Source: Bacteroides faecium | Lineage (GTDB): Bacteria; Bacteroidota; Bacteroidia; Bacteroidales; Bacteroidaceae | Length of the DNA stretch: 64,000 nt | Assembly: GCF_012113595.1 (NCBI RefSeq) | Contig: NZ_CP050831.1 | Location: forward strand, 3,286,001-3,350,000 | Reading direction: 5' to 3' | Shown: positions 53,701 through 61,594 of the stretch, piece after piece | Layout: each line of letters begins with the position of its first letter | Position numbering within the stretch: position 1 is the first letter of the stretch | Notes under the pieces: generated by a model | What the model saw: only the letters and a program-made list of their open reading frames with translations | What the model was told of the DNA's origin: nothing | Database searches by the model: none | Position numbers and translations under genes: made by a program

Positions 53701-53813
53701 GCAATCTGGCCGTATTTACTCCTTATAAGGGAATGGATCCTGAAACTGGAAACGGTATCGGAGCTTATCCGAATCAGTCTTCATTTGCTATTGGTCTGGA
53801 TGTGAAATTCTAA
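50721..53813 (+). CDS. SusC-like TonB-dependent transporter
   Basis: Outer-membrane barrel that imports oligosaccharides, with SusD as lid. 1030 aa. Signal peptide, then a carboxypeptidase-D-like domain (about 30-105: VKGLVKDPAGEAIIGASVVVKGTTNGSITD), a TonB box in LDEIVVVGYGT, a plug domain (about 115-230: SVGSMLRGRSSGMNI, RGGLSGQSPLIVIDGVPQ) and a C-terminal 22-strand-type barrel ending NQSSFAIGLDVKF. The terminal Phe is intact, as outer-membrane insertion needs. Predicted substrate: galactan fragments, from neighbours. Twelve bases to SusD. Confidence 0.95.
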   Translation: MKTIYSICARTGFFFTFLLLATSLMAQHIQVKGLVKDPAGEAIIGASVVVKGTTNGSITDLDGKFSLSDVPSGATITVSYIGYISQEKKVSATPMEFILKEDTKTLDEIVVVGYGTTKKSSISGAVASVKADELPTAASASVGSMLRGRSSGMNITQNSANPGGSMNISIRGGLSGQSPLIVIDGVPQLSTKTVTAGTAYSGGEKDNALINLNPNDIETIDILKDASAAAIYGSDASGGVILITTKRGKTGKPDISYSGSVAFQYIKDAPDFLKARDFMIEQNKVFDELGRGDEKKYTDGQIANFVGDGTNWMDEVTRVGIVNEHNLSVSAGTDATKYLFSLSYYDHQGIAKNNSMNRITGRLNVDQTINRMLKAGINSTFSQIKYHDVPLGDARQDNSALIYSAMTFIPTVPIRDEEGKYSVNPIRDIYPNPVSLLDITDQTVSRDLFVSGYLEFRPIKDLLLKATVGFDMKDVQADQYIPTTTKKGYSVDGQASKQNAKSQMNLFNVIANYTKVFNEIHDVNLMAGFEYKKSSWEGMGIVASQFPYDGSLMNNIGTSEQEKPTISSYKGASEMASFLARLNYSLASKYILTVNLRVDGSSNFSKEHQWGAFPGVSAAWRMNEENWLKNIGWLSNLKLRAGVGQTGNAGNLTGINTYYKVSQGAFAPNGSLVNGMAISKLGNDKLKWETLTDYNFGIDFGFFNNRLSGSVDLYQRLRKDVILEKNLMSYQEVKKIDYNSATVYRARGIDIGIHSVNFDNKNFGWTTDINFSYYRNHTTKRDPDFIPAVYQDYVERWDNIYGYRTNGLIQMDHTYNHLQKSGAGAILYQDLNGYKLDEKGEKMRDSEGRYIRTTGEDGVLDEADMVVLANSTPIPFSINNTFRWKNWDANIYLYGSLNGWKVNDIKLQSIYGIEDITYGVNVLDEVKNRWSPANPMGTLPGVAEASSGVDPKKSDFFLEKAWYLRLDNVSIGYTFPAQWFKNKIRSVRLYAAGRNLAVFTPYKGMDPETGNGIGAYPNQSSFAIGLDVKF

Positions 53814-53825
53814 TATATACTGGGT

Positions 53826-55337
53826 ATGAAAACAATGAAATATATAGCAACAGCCTTGATGCTGTTATCGATGACTTCCTGTGAACTGGAACGTTTGGAC
53901 TATACCGAAATCTCTCCGGAAAACTTCTTTAAGACGGAGACTGACTTGAAACTGGCGGTAAACTCGCTTTACTATGATTTTAATCCCGGTGATTTCAAGG
54001 CTGTTTATTCGGCAGATTATATGGGGTATCAAGTAATAGGTGATATGACGACTGATGTGCTTTGGTGTTGCTGGGCGTGGGAGTCAGATGAACTTTATTT
54101 CCAGCAGTGGTATGCTACTGTGGGAGGCAGTATTCAGAATCATGCTTACTCAAATTTCGAGCGTTATAATTTTCTTTCGAAAGCACGTAATACCATTCGT
54201 CGTATTGAAAACTCTCCGGTGAGTGAAGACGCAAAAGCGCTTTATTCAGGTGAGGCGAAGGCTTTGCGCGGATGGATGGGGCTTTACCTTTATGATATGT
54301 TCGGTCCTGTGCCGGTGGCTTCGGATGAGGTGTTGGACGGCCCGCAGACTTTTGTCTATCTTCCCCGTCTGACGGAAGAAGAATATGACGCGATGATGGA
54401 AACGGACTTGCGCGATGCAATCCGTGATTTGCCCGAAGTGGCGGAGACACGCGGACGTATGACGAAAGGGGCGGCACGTATGATTCTGTTGAAATATTAC
54501 ATGATAAAAGGCTACTTTGATAAAGCGGAAACTTTAGCCCGTGAATTGTTAGAGATGGAAGGACGTGTGTACAGCCTGCAACCTGATTATAACTATATCT
54601 TCTCCAAAGAGGGAATAGGCAACAATGAGGTGATTCTGCAATTGGCCTGTAATAATACCGCCAGTTGGTACTCCAACTACATGACTGCTGAAGTGCTTCC
54701 CGCCGATTATCCTTGGGCTGAAAAGGCTACCGGTTGGGGTGGATATGTAATGCCTTGGGATTTTTATGGTACATTTGAAGAAGGCGATTTGCGTCTGAAG
54801 AACGTAGTGACTGCTTATACGAATAAAAATGGAGAAAAGATAGACCGCTCGAACAGCGCTCAGTTGGCAAAAGGTGCGCTACCCTTGAAATACGGTATGG
54901 ATCCGGATATGAAAGACGGACAAAGCGGCATTGACGTGGTTATCTATCGCTATGCTGATGTGCTGTTGACACTTGCCGAGTGTATCAACCGTAATGAGGG
55001 CAGTCCTACGACGGAAGCCGTCGGTTTGGTAAACCGTGTACGCAAGCGTGCCGGATTGCCGGAACTGGAGGATGCTCAAACAGCTTCCGGTGAAAGCTTC
55101 AATGAAGCCATCCTTTTGGAGCGCGGTCATGAGTTCTATCTCGAAGGGCTTCGCCGTCAAGATTTGATTCGTTTCGGAAAGTATGTGGAATATGCCAATA
55201 ATCGCATTGATGCCATTAATAAATCCGAAGGTCGCGGCTATTTCAATGTGCACGAAGGACACAACCGTTTCTGGATTCCACAGAGTTTTATTGATGAGTC
55301 GAAAGGGGCTATCAAGCAAAATGATTATGATAGATAG
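53826..55337 (+). CDS. SusD-like glycan-binding lipoprotein
   Basis: Lid of the SusCD importer that captures glycan at the surface. 503 aa. Short signal peptide MKTMKYIATALMLLSMTSC (Cys19) then ELERLDY. The SusD fold has TPR-like helices (about 60-230: LSKARNTIRRIENSP, GEAKALRGWMGLYLYDMFGPVPVA) and the RagB/SusD C-terminal motifs NRVRKRAGLPEL, AILLERGHEFYLEGLRRQDLIRFG and FWIPQSFID. Twelve bases after SusC and 45 before GH35. Confidence 0.95.
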   Translation: MKTMKYIATALMLLSMTSCELERLDYTEISPENFFKTETDLKLAVNSLYYDFNPGDFKAVYSADYMGYQVIGDMTTDVLWCCWAWESDELYFQQWYATVGGSIQNHAYSNFERYNFLSKARNTIRRIENSPVSEDAKALYSGEAKALRGWMGLYLYDMFGPVPVASDEVLDGPQTFVYLPRLTEEEYDAMMETDLRDAIRDLPEVAETRGRMTKGAARMILLKYYMIKGYFDKAETLARELLEMEGRVYSLQPDYNYIFSKEGIGNNEVILQLACNNTASWYSNYMTAEVLPADYPWAEKATGWGGYVMPWDFYGTFEEGDLRLKNVVTAYTNKNGEKIDRSNSAQLAKGALPLKYGMDPDMKDGQSGIDVVIYRYADVLLTLAECINRNEGSPTTEAVGLVNRVRKRAGLPELEDAQTASGESFNEAILLERGHEFYLEGLRRQDLIRFGKYVEYANNRIDAINKSEGRGYFNVHEGHNRFWIPQSFIDESKGAIKQNDYDR

Positions 55338-55382
55338 TAATAAGACTTATACATAAGAATTACATCATTAAAAACACATATT

Positions 55383-57731
55383 ATGAAGAAGAAAATTTAT
55401 GCAGCTTTAGCGTTTGCTCTATATGCAACCACTTTTCATGCACAGCAGATTTATGAGCTTTCCGCTCCGGCGAAAGAGAAGACTATATATACGGGACACC
55501 TCAAGATGGGGGGCAGTAACCCGTCGGGTGGAAATATTTCCGTAAACAGCTATTATATGTCTATCGACGGAAAGCCTGTGATACCTGTTATGGGAGAGTT
55601 CCACTTTACCCGTTATCCCCGTGCACAGTGGGAACAGGAGATTGTAAAGATGAAAGCCGGTGGGGTGAATGTATTGCCAACCTATATTTTCTGGGGATTA
55701 CATGAGGAAGAGGAAGGCAGGTTCTGCTGGAGCGGCAATAAAGACTTACGCCATTTTATAGAACTTTGCAAGAAACATGACATGCCGGTAATAGTACGCA
55801 TAGGTCCTTTCTGCCACGGTGAAATACGTAACGGCTCCATACCCGATTGGCTTTTCGCCCGTCCGGTGGATGTACGTAGCAATCAACCCTTATATCTCTC
55901 TTATGTAAAAAGACTTTATGGCGAGATAGGCCGGCAACTGCAAGGATTGTATTATAAGGATGGCGGTCCGATCATCGGTTGCCAGTTGGAAAATGAGATG
56001 CAGCATTCTGCATCTCCCTGGGGAGTGAATTATCCCGGCGAACCGTTGGACTTTACAGTGGCAAGTTATGACATAGACTATGCTATGATTGGCGTAAGTG
56101 TGATGGACAAGAAAGTCACTACCGCCGAACTTGGAGAGGAACATATGCGTACCCTTAAAAAAATGGCACAAGAAGAAGGTATTATCACTCCGTTCTATAC
56201 AGCTACCGGCTGGGGAAATGCGGCTGTTATCGACAATGAAGCAATCCCCGTGACATCCGCCTACACGTATCCTTTCTGGGAAGAACCGCAAATGTCGCCG
56301 TTCTGCATGTTCAAAGACATACACCGTGTGCCTGATTATGCTCCGGTGCGTTACGACGCAGAACGATTTCCTTCGTTCTGTGCGGAAATGGGTGCAGGAA
56401 TACAGATGATTTACCGACGCAGACCTATCGTTACGGCACGTGCGGCACAGGCGTTGATGATTCGTACGCTCGGTAGCGGAAGCAACGGCATTGGATATTA
56501 TATGTATCACGGAGGAAGCACTCCGCTACGTCAAGATAACATAGGAAGCTATCAAGATGAGCCGATGGGTATGCCCAAGATTTCCTATGATTTCCAGGCT
56601 CCTCTTGGCGAATTCGGACTGGAGCATCCGTCTTATCGTTACCTGCGCACCATCCATTCGTTTCTTGCCGACTTCGGCAGTAATCTTGCTCCTATGGAAA
56701 CCGTATTACCGGAAGGTTGGGATAAAATGACACCCGAAAATCGTGATGACTTGCGTTATGCTGCCCGGATGAAAGACGACAGCGGATTCATTTTCATGAT
56801 AAACTTTCAGGACCATGACACATTGCGGCATGATATGGACGGTCTGCAACTGCAACTGAATCTTCGGAATGAAACACTACGCATACCTGAACAGGGAACT
56901 TTTACATTGCCGAAAGATGAAAGCATGGTTCTGCCATTCAACTTGATGCTCGGAAGTGCCAGACTCCGTTATGCAACGGCACAACCTCTGATGAAAATCA
57001 ATGATAACGGTATCGACCATTATATTTTCTTCGCCCCGGAAGGTATGAAACCGGAATATTGTTTTGATGCCCGCACCGTCAAAGGTAAGGCTAAATACAC
57101 CGTCACAAGCGGTCTGAAAAGTACTATTACTGTCACACCCCGTAACGGTAAGAAAATAAAAATTACGACACTGAATCATGAACAGGCACTTAATGCCATC
57201 AAGGTGGACGGGCAACTATTGATAACGACAGCTACCGTATTACCGACGGCAGAAGGTATCACCCTGCAACAACTTGGAAATAACGCCTTTGATTATATCT
57301 TGTACCCTTCGGCAAAAGGATGGCAATCACAAACAGTACAGGTTCAGCCTGTCAGCCCCGAATGTCGTGTAGAGAAGATAACCACTCGTCGTATTACCGT
57401 AGCTTTCAGTGATACCGTTCATACCCCGCAAGTGAATGAATACTTCATGAAGATAGATTACACGGGTGATGTGGCAATGGCCTTCCTCGGTGGAAAGATG
57501 GTACAGGATGAATTCTGGCATGCCCAACCATGGATGATTGGTCTTCACCGCCATAAAGAGATGATGAACAAAGAAGCTATGTCGTTCTACTTCCGTCCTT
57601 TGCGTTCGGATGCTACTTGTCTGCAAGATTTGCCCCAGTCTGCTATTCCTGACTTTAAAGGAAATAACCAAGTGCTTGAAATTAAGAACGTGGAGATTAT
57701 TCCTCAATATCAAGTGAGGATAAGTAAATAG
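55383..57731 (+). CDS. GH35 beta-galactosidase
   Basis: Removes terminal beta-galactose, probably in the periplasm. 782 aa with a signal peptide (MKKKIYAALAFALYATTFHAQ). The GH35 barrel starts near 60 (VMGEFHFTRYPRAQWEQEIVKMKAGGVNVLPTYIFWGLHE); the acid/base glutamate is in GGPIIGCQLENEMQ and the nucleophile in PSFCAEMGAGIQ. The second half has beta domains (RLRYATAQPLMKINDNGIDHY, DYTGDVAMAFLGGKMVQDEFWH). Gap to the next gene is 11 bases. Confidence 0.9.
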   Translation: MKKKIYAALAFALYATTFHAQQIYELSAPAKEKTIYTGHLKMGGSNPSGGNISVNSYYMSIDGKPVIPVMGEFHFTRYPRAQWEQEIVKMKAGGVNVLPTYIFWGLHEEEEGRFCWSGNKDLRHFIELCKKHDMPVIVRIGPFCHGEIRNGSIPDWLFARPVDVRSNQPLYLSYVKRLYGEIGRQLQGLYYKDGGPIIGCQLENEMQHSASPWGVNYPGEPLDFTVASYDIDYAMIGVSVMDKKVTTAELGEEHMRTLKKMAQEEGIITPFYTATGWGNAAVIDNEAIPVTSAYTYPFWEEPQMSPFCMFKDIHRVPDYAPVRYDAERFPSFCAEMGAGIQMIYRRRPIVTARAAQALMIRTLGSGSNGIGYYMYHGGSTPLRQDNIGSYQDEPMGMPKISYDFQAPLGEFGLEHPSYRYLRTIHSFLADFGSNLAPMETVLPEGWDKMTPENRDDLRYAARMKDDSGFIFMINFQDHDTLRHDMDGLQLQLNLRNETLRIPEQGTFTLPKDESMVLPFNLMLGSARLRYATAQPLMKINDNGIDHYIFFAPEGMKPEYCFDARTVKGKAKYTVTSGLKSTITVTPRNGKKIKITTLNHEQALNAIKVDGQLLITTATVLPTAEGITLQQLGNNAFDYILYPSAKGWQSQTVQVQPVSPECRVEKITTRRITVAFSDTVHTPQVNEYFMKIDYTGDVAMAFLGGKMVQDEFWHAQPWMIGLHRHKEMMNKEAMSFYFRPLRSDATCLQDLPQSAIPDFKGNNQVLEIKNVEIIPQYQVRISK

Positions 57732-57742
57732 TTCATAAGTTT

Positions 57743-60244
57743 ATGAGGAAAAGCTTATTAATATTATTAGTAACTCTTCTCAGCACAATGGGGTATTGTG
57801 CCGAGAAGGTATATATGGACAAGCAAGGCGTGGTACGTTGGACGGAGAATAAAAAGGAAGTAGCCTTGTTCGGTGCCAATTATTGCCTGCCTTCTGCTTG
57901 CGATTTTCGTGCGGCAGGTTATGTTGGCGGTGAACGTAAGCAAATGATTGTGGAAGACCTGGAACATTTCAAGCGAATGAACTGGGACGGATTACGTCTC
58001 TGCTTTTGGGGAGACTATCAGAATACGGATCGTGAGGGTAATCTGCAAGAGAATGAACATTTGCATCTGTTGGACTATCTGATTGCCGAAGCGGATAAAC
58101 GGGATATTTATATGTTGCTTAGCCCTATCGTGACCTATAATTCGCAATGGCCGGAAATGAGTGATACAACAAATACCGGTCTGGCCAAATATTATCCTAA
58201 AAATACACTGATACACAACGAGCAAGCTATTCGTGCACAGGAAAATTACATGAAGCAACTGCTCAATCATCGTAATCCTTACACCGGTCGCTGCCTGAAG
58301 GATGAACCGAACATTCTGTTTGTCGAACTTATCAACGAACCGACCCAATTCCCGGAAGACATTTCCGGTATGGTGCGTTATATCAACCGGATGTGCAAGG
58401 CAATCCGCAGTACGGGCTGTAAAAAACTGACTTTCTACAATGTCAGTCAGGACTTCCGTGTAGCTCCTGCTATTCGGAAATCGGATATACAAGGTTCTAC
58501 TCATGCCTGGTATCCGAGTGCGTTGAATAACAATTATTCCATTGAAGGAAACGGCTTGTTGTTCGTTGACCGTTACGAGCAGATGCTTTATCCTGATTTA
58601 CGCGGAAAAGCAAAAATCGTTTATGAATTTGATGCAACGGATATGGCTACCGGTTTTATGCTCCCGGCTATGGCACGTGAATTCCGTAGGGGCGGTATCC
58701 AGTTTGCTGCCATCTTTTCTTATGATATGCTGCGTACAGCCCCGATGAATTTAGGTTGGCAGACTCATTTTTTCAATATGGTCTTTACTCCTTCAAAGGC
58801 GGTAAGCAGTATGATTGCCGCTGAAGTGATGCGTCGTATCCCGCGTGGCAAACACTTCGGGTATTATCCGGACAACAGAACTTTCGGCGATTTCCGGGTG
58901 AATTACGATGAGCAGTTGAGCGAATTAAACTCCGGAGATATGTTCTATTATTCAAATACTACGTCCGCCCGTCCCAAAAATCCGGTAGCATTGAAGCATA
59001 TTGCCGGGGTAGGCTCTTCTCCGGTAGTCCGTTATTCGGGAACAGGTATTTATTTTCTTGACAAAAAGGATGATAATACTTGGCAACTGGAAATCTACCC
59101 TGATATAATGGATATAGATGATCCTTATAAAATGCTGAATAAACACAGGGTGTCAAGAAAATCAGCGTACAATGAACGGAACATTCAAATAAAGCTTCCC
59201 GGTCTGGAAACTGAAATGACTGTATTGCCCGGAAAATATCTGCTGTCAGATGGAAAGATAGTTAGCAGGGAAGAACTTCCTGCCAAAGATTTCTATCAGA
59301 CTCCGATGAAAGAGTGGAAAATAGCCAATCATACATGGCCAGAGTTTACTGCTGATAAAGAGGTGACATTCCGGTGTGAGGTGTTCGGCCCCAAACGTCC
59401 TCAACAGGTAGATGTTTATCTGATGCTGAAACCTTGGGGATGCAAGCGCATACCGATGACGGCGGAAGACGGCTTCTTCTATACGGCGAAAGCCGATATA
59501 AGCTGGCTTGCTAAGGGGGATTATGAGTATCATTTCGGCATAGATACGGGAGATGATACAATCTTGTTTCCGGAAAAGACGTATTGCACTCCTGAACGGT
59601 GGGACTATTATGAACAAGCTACTTACGCCATGCGTCTGATAAACGAAACAACTCCTTTGTCTCTTTTAGGACCACAGGACAATTGGAAGCATATCCGTCG
59701 TACACGCACGTTCAGGAGCCCTGAATCACAATTCAGCTCGGTAGTATCAGGACCGGAATTGCTGCCTGCCTTTCAGCTTTCTGTTCCTGATTTGGAGAAA
59801 AAGGAAGATTATATAGCTCCTTGTGATGTGACTTTTTCCCATTATATAGGTGATCGGATAGCTTGTCGGAGTAAAAGTAAGACGGCTCCTGCATATATTC
59901 GTATTCGCGCTTATGGATTGAACAATACTGATAAAGCCATTTGCAATTTTGTAGATAAAGAGGGAAGAGGATATGGTGCTGCGTTTAATTTGAAAGCTGA
60001 AGCATCGGATATTCTGATTCCGGTATCCGACCTTGTACCGACTAAGGCGGCTATGTTACCGCAGGATTGGCCGGGAGTGAATCCTTATTGGTATCCGGCT
60101 TCTGCACAAGAGAATAATGGTATTGCGTTGGATTGGAAGATTATCGACTTTGTTCAAGTTTCACTTCGAGAGGAATTGTACAATATCGGAAATCAGAAGA
60201 ATAAGGGAGTTGTTGTAGAAAGAATAGATTTATTGTTCCGTTGA
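57743..60244 (+). CDS. Clan GH-A glycosidase, possibly GH147 beta-galactosidase
   Basis: 833 aa with signal peptide MRKSLLILLVTLLSTMGYC. Cellulase-like barrel (about 30-400): acid/base in FVELINEPTQFPED (NEP motif) and nucleophile in KIVYEFDATDMAT, both intact. C-terminal beta domains (about 560-833) include VTFRCEVFGPKRPQQVDVYLML and YIGDRIACRSKSKTAPAYI. From memory, GH147 was founded on a B. ovatus galactan-locus protein of similar size and position; I propose that assignment but cannot verify it. Last gene of the plus-strand run. Confidence 0.75.
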   Translation: MRKSLLILLVTLLSTMGYCAEKVYMDKQGVVRWTENKKEVALFGANYCLPSACDFRAAGYVGGERKQMIVEDLEHFKRMNWDGLRLCFWGDYQNTDREGNLQENEHLHLLDYLIAEADKRDIYMLLSPIVTYNSQWPEMSDTTNTGLAKYYPKNTLIHNEQAIRAQENYMKQLLNHRNPYTGRCLKDEPNILFVELINEPTQFPEDISGMVRYINRMCKAIRSTGCKKLTFYNVSQDFRVAPAIRKSDIQGSTHAWYPSALNNNYSIEGNGLLFVDRYEQMLYPDLRGKAKIVYEFDATDMATGFMLPAMAREFRRGGIQFAAIFSYDMLRTAPMNLGWQTHFFNMVFTPSKAVSSMIAAEVMRRIPRGKHFGYYPDNRTFGDFRVNYDEQLSELNSGDMFYYSNTTSARPKNPVALKHIAGVGSSPVVRYSGTGIYFLDKKDDNTWQLEIYPDIMDIDDPYKMLNKHRVSRKSAYNERNIQIKLPGLETEMTVLPGKYLLSDGKIVSREELPAKDFYQTPMKEWKIANHTWPEFTADKEVTFRCEVFGPKRPQQVDVYLMLKPWGCKRIPMTAEDGFFYTAKADISWLAKGDYEYHFGIDTGDDTILFPEKTYCTPERWDYYEQATYAMRLINETTPLSLLGPQDNWKHIRRTRTFRSPESQFSSVVSGPELLPAFQLSVPDLEKKEDYIAPCDVTFSHYIGDRIACRSKSKTAPAYIRIRAYGLNNTDKAICNFVDKEGRGYGAAFNLKAEASDILIPVSDLVPTKAAMLPQDWPGVNPYWYPASAQENNGIALDWKIIDFVQVSLREELYNIGNQKNKGVVVERIDLLFR

Positions 60245-60280
60245 CAGTCAAGTGAACTCCCTATCAAAAATTCTCAAGTA

Positions 60281-60364
60281 TTCTCACTACTATGAGAAAA
60301 AATACTCATAGTAGTGAGAATTTTTTCTCATTGCAATGAGTATTTTTTCCCACTGTGGTGAGAA
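60281..60364. repeat. 22-bp palindrome ladder D
   Basis: Units start at 60281, 60303, 60325 and 60347, exactly 22 bases apart. Each is a small palindrome of the form TnCTCA-six bases-TGAGnA with a four-base A or T spacer; the last begins TTCCCA. Arms 60280-60296 and 60305-60321 are a 17-bp perfect inverted repeat. It sits between converging genes and may also act as a terminator on both sides. Confidence 0.8.
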
Positions 60365-60419
60365 TAATCCCTTGTCTGAATAGGCTGTAGCTAGCTTTTT
60401 TTGTTAGTTATACCGTAAG

Positions 60420-61571
60420 TTACGGCACAAATTTTAGACAGACAGGTTTGTCTACCTTTATATCTTTGTGTATATCCGATAGTAATCCCGTATCTGCATC
60501 CCTTTCATACACCTGAATCGCATTACTATCCCTGCAAGCCACCAGTAGATATTTTCCATTCGGTGTAATGATGAAGTTACGCGGATGAATTCCTGTCAGT
60601 TGATAACCTGTTTTCGTTAACTTCCCGTTTTCGGAGTCGATACGGAAGATAGCGATACCGTCCGCTTTCAGCCGGTTACTGGCATATAGGAACTTACCGT
60701 CCGGGCTGATATGAATATCACCGCTTCCTTTTGCTCCGACTGTATCGGCGGCTATTGTCTGAATCTCTTTCAAGTTTCCATCCTTATATTCGAAAGCGAT
60801 TACCGTGCCCGAAAGTTCGTTTATCAGATAAGCATAGTTGCCATTCGGGGCAAATGTCAGATGTCGGGGGCCTGAACCGGCTTCCACTTTGAAAGCGGCA
60901 GGAGAACCCTCTTTGAGAAAACGTTCTTTGTTCTCTGTATTTGCGTCCGGATTAATGATAAACTTATGTATCTGGTCTGTCCCTAAATTATCGGCAAACA
61001 GGTATTTACCATCCGGAGTGATACGGACACAATGCAAGTGTGCCTTTTCCTGCCGTTCTTTGTCAGTTCCCGAACCTTCGAATTTTATAATATCGGAAGC
61101 GGGCAGGAGTGAACCATCTTTTGCAATGGGAAAAACGGAGATGCTGCCGCCACTATAATTGGCGGTTATCACATTCTTTCCATTCGTAATGATATAGCAA
61201 GGGTCTTCGCCACCGGTTTTCTGTGAATTCAGCAATTTGAAAGTCCCTTTTTCCTTATCGAAGGCAAATGCGTTGGCGGCAGCCTGTTCATTATTGAACT
61301 CACTGACTGCATACACAAATTTCCCGTCGGCAGAAGGTACGAGATAAGAGGGATTTTCTACTTCTGCTTCACTGAGTGCAGTGGCTGTTCCGTTTTCTTC
61401 ATCGAAACGAAAGCTGTAAATTCCTTTACTGTCTCCTGCGGTATATGTACCTACGAGCATTGTTAACTCTTGATTCACTGGTTCGGAACTTTCAGTCCGG
61501 GCAGTTTTTTTTGATGTGCAACTGATGGTGGTCATACTGATTATACAGATAGTGGCGATAAATTTTATCAT
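60420..61571 (-). CDS. Lactonase family beta-propeller lipoprotein
   Basis: 383 aa, seven-bladed propeller of the 6-phosphogluconolactonase/YbhE type. Lipobox MTTISC (Cys18) means it is anchored in the envelope, so it is not likely to be the cytoplasmic pentose pathway enzyme. Propeller motifs: LVGTYTAGDSKGIYSF, PSYLVPSADGKFVYAVSE, AGSGPRHLTFAPNGNYAYLINE, HPRNFIITPNGKYLLVACRD. No acidic surface signal follows the cysteine. It lies 23 bases after the GH3 gene on the same strand and is probably transcribed with it; substrate unknown. Confidence 0.9.
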   Translation of the reverse strand: MIKFIATICIISMTTISCTSKKTARTESSEPVNQELTMLVGTYTAGDSKGIYSFRFDEENGTATALSEAEVENPSYLVPSADGKFVYAVSEFNNEQAAANAFAFDKEKGTFKLLNSQKTGGEDPCYIITNGKNVITANYSGGSISVFPIAKDGSLLPASDIIKFEGSGTDKERQEKAHLHCVRITPDGKYLFADNLGTDQIHKFIINPDANTENKERFLKEGSPAAFKVEAGSGPRHLTFAPNGNYAYLINELSGTVIAFEYKDGNLKEIQTIAADTVGAKGSGDIHISPDGKFLYASNRLKADGIAIFRIDSENGKLTKTGYQLTGIHPRNFIITPNGKYLLVACRDSNAIQVYERDADTGLLSDIHKDIKVDKPVCLKFVP

Positions 61572-61594
61572 ATGGATTGTTCTTGTATTGATTA

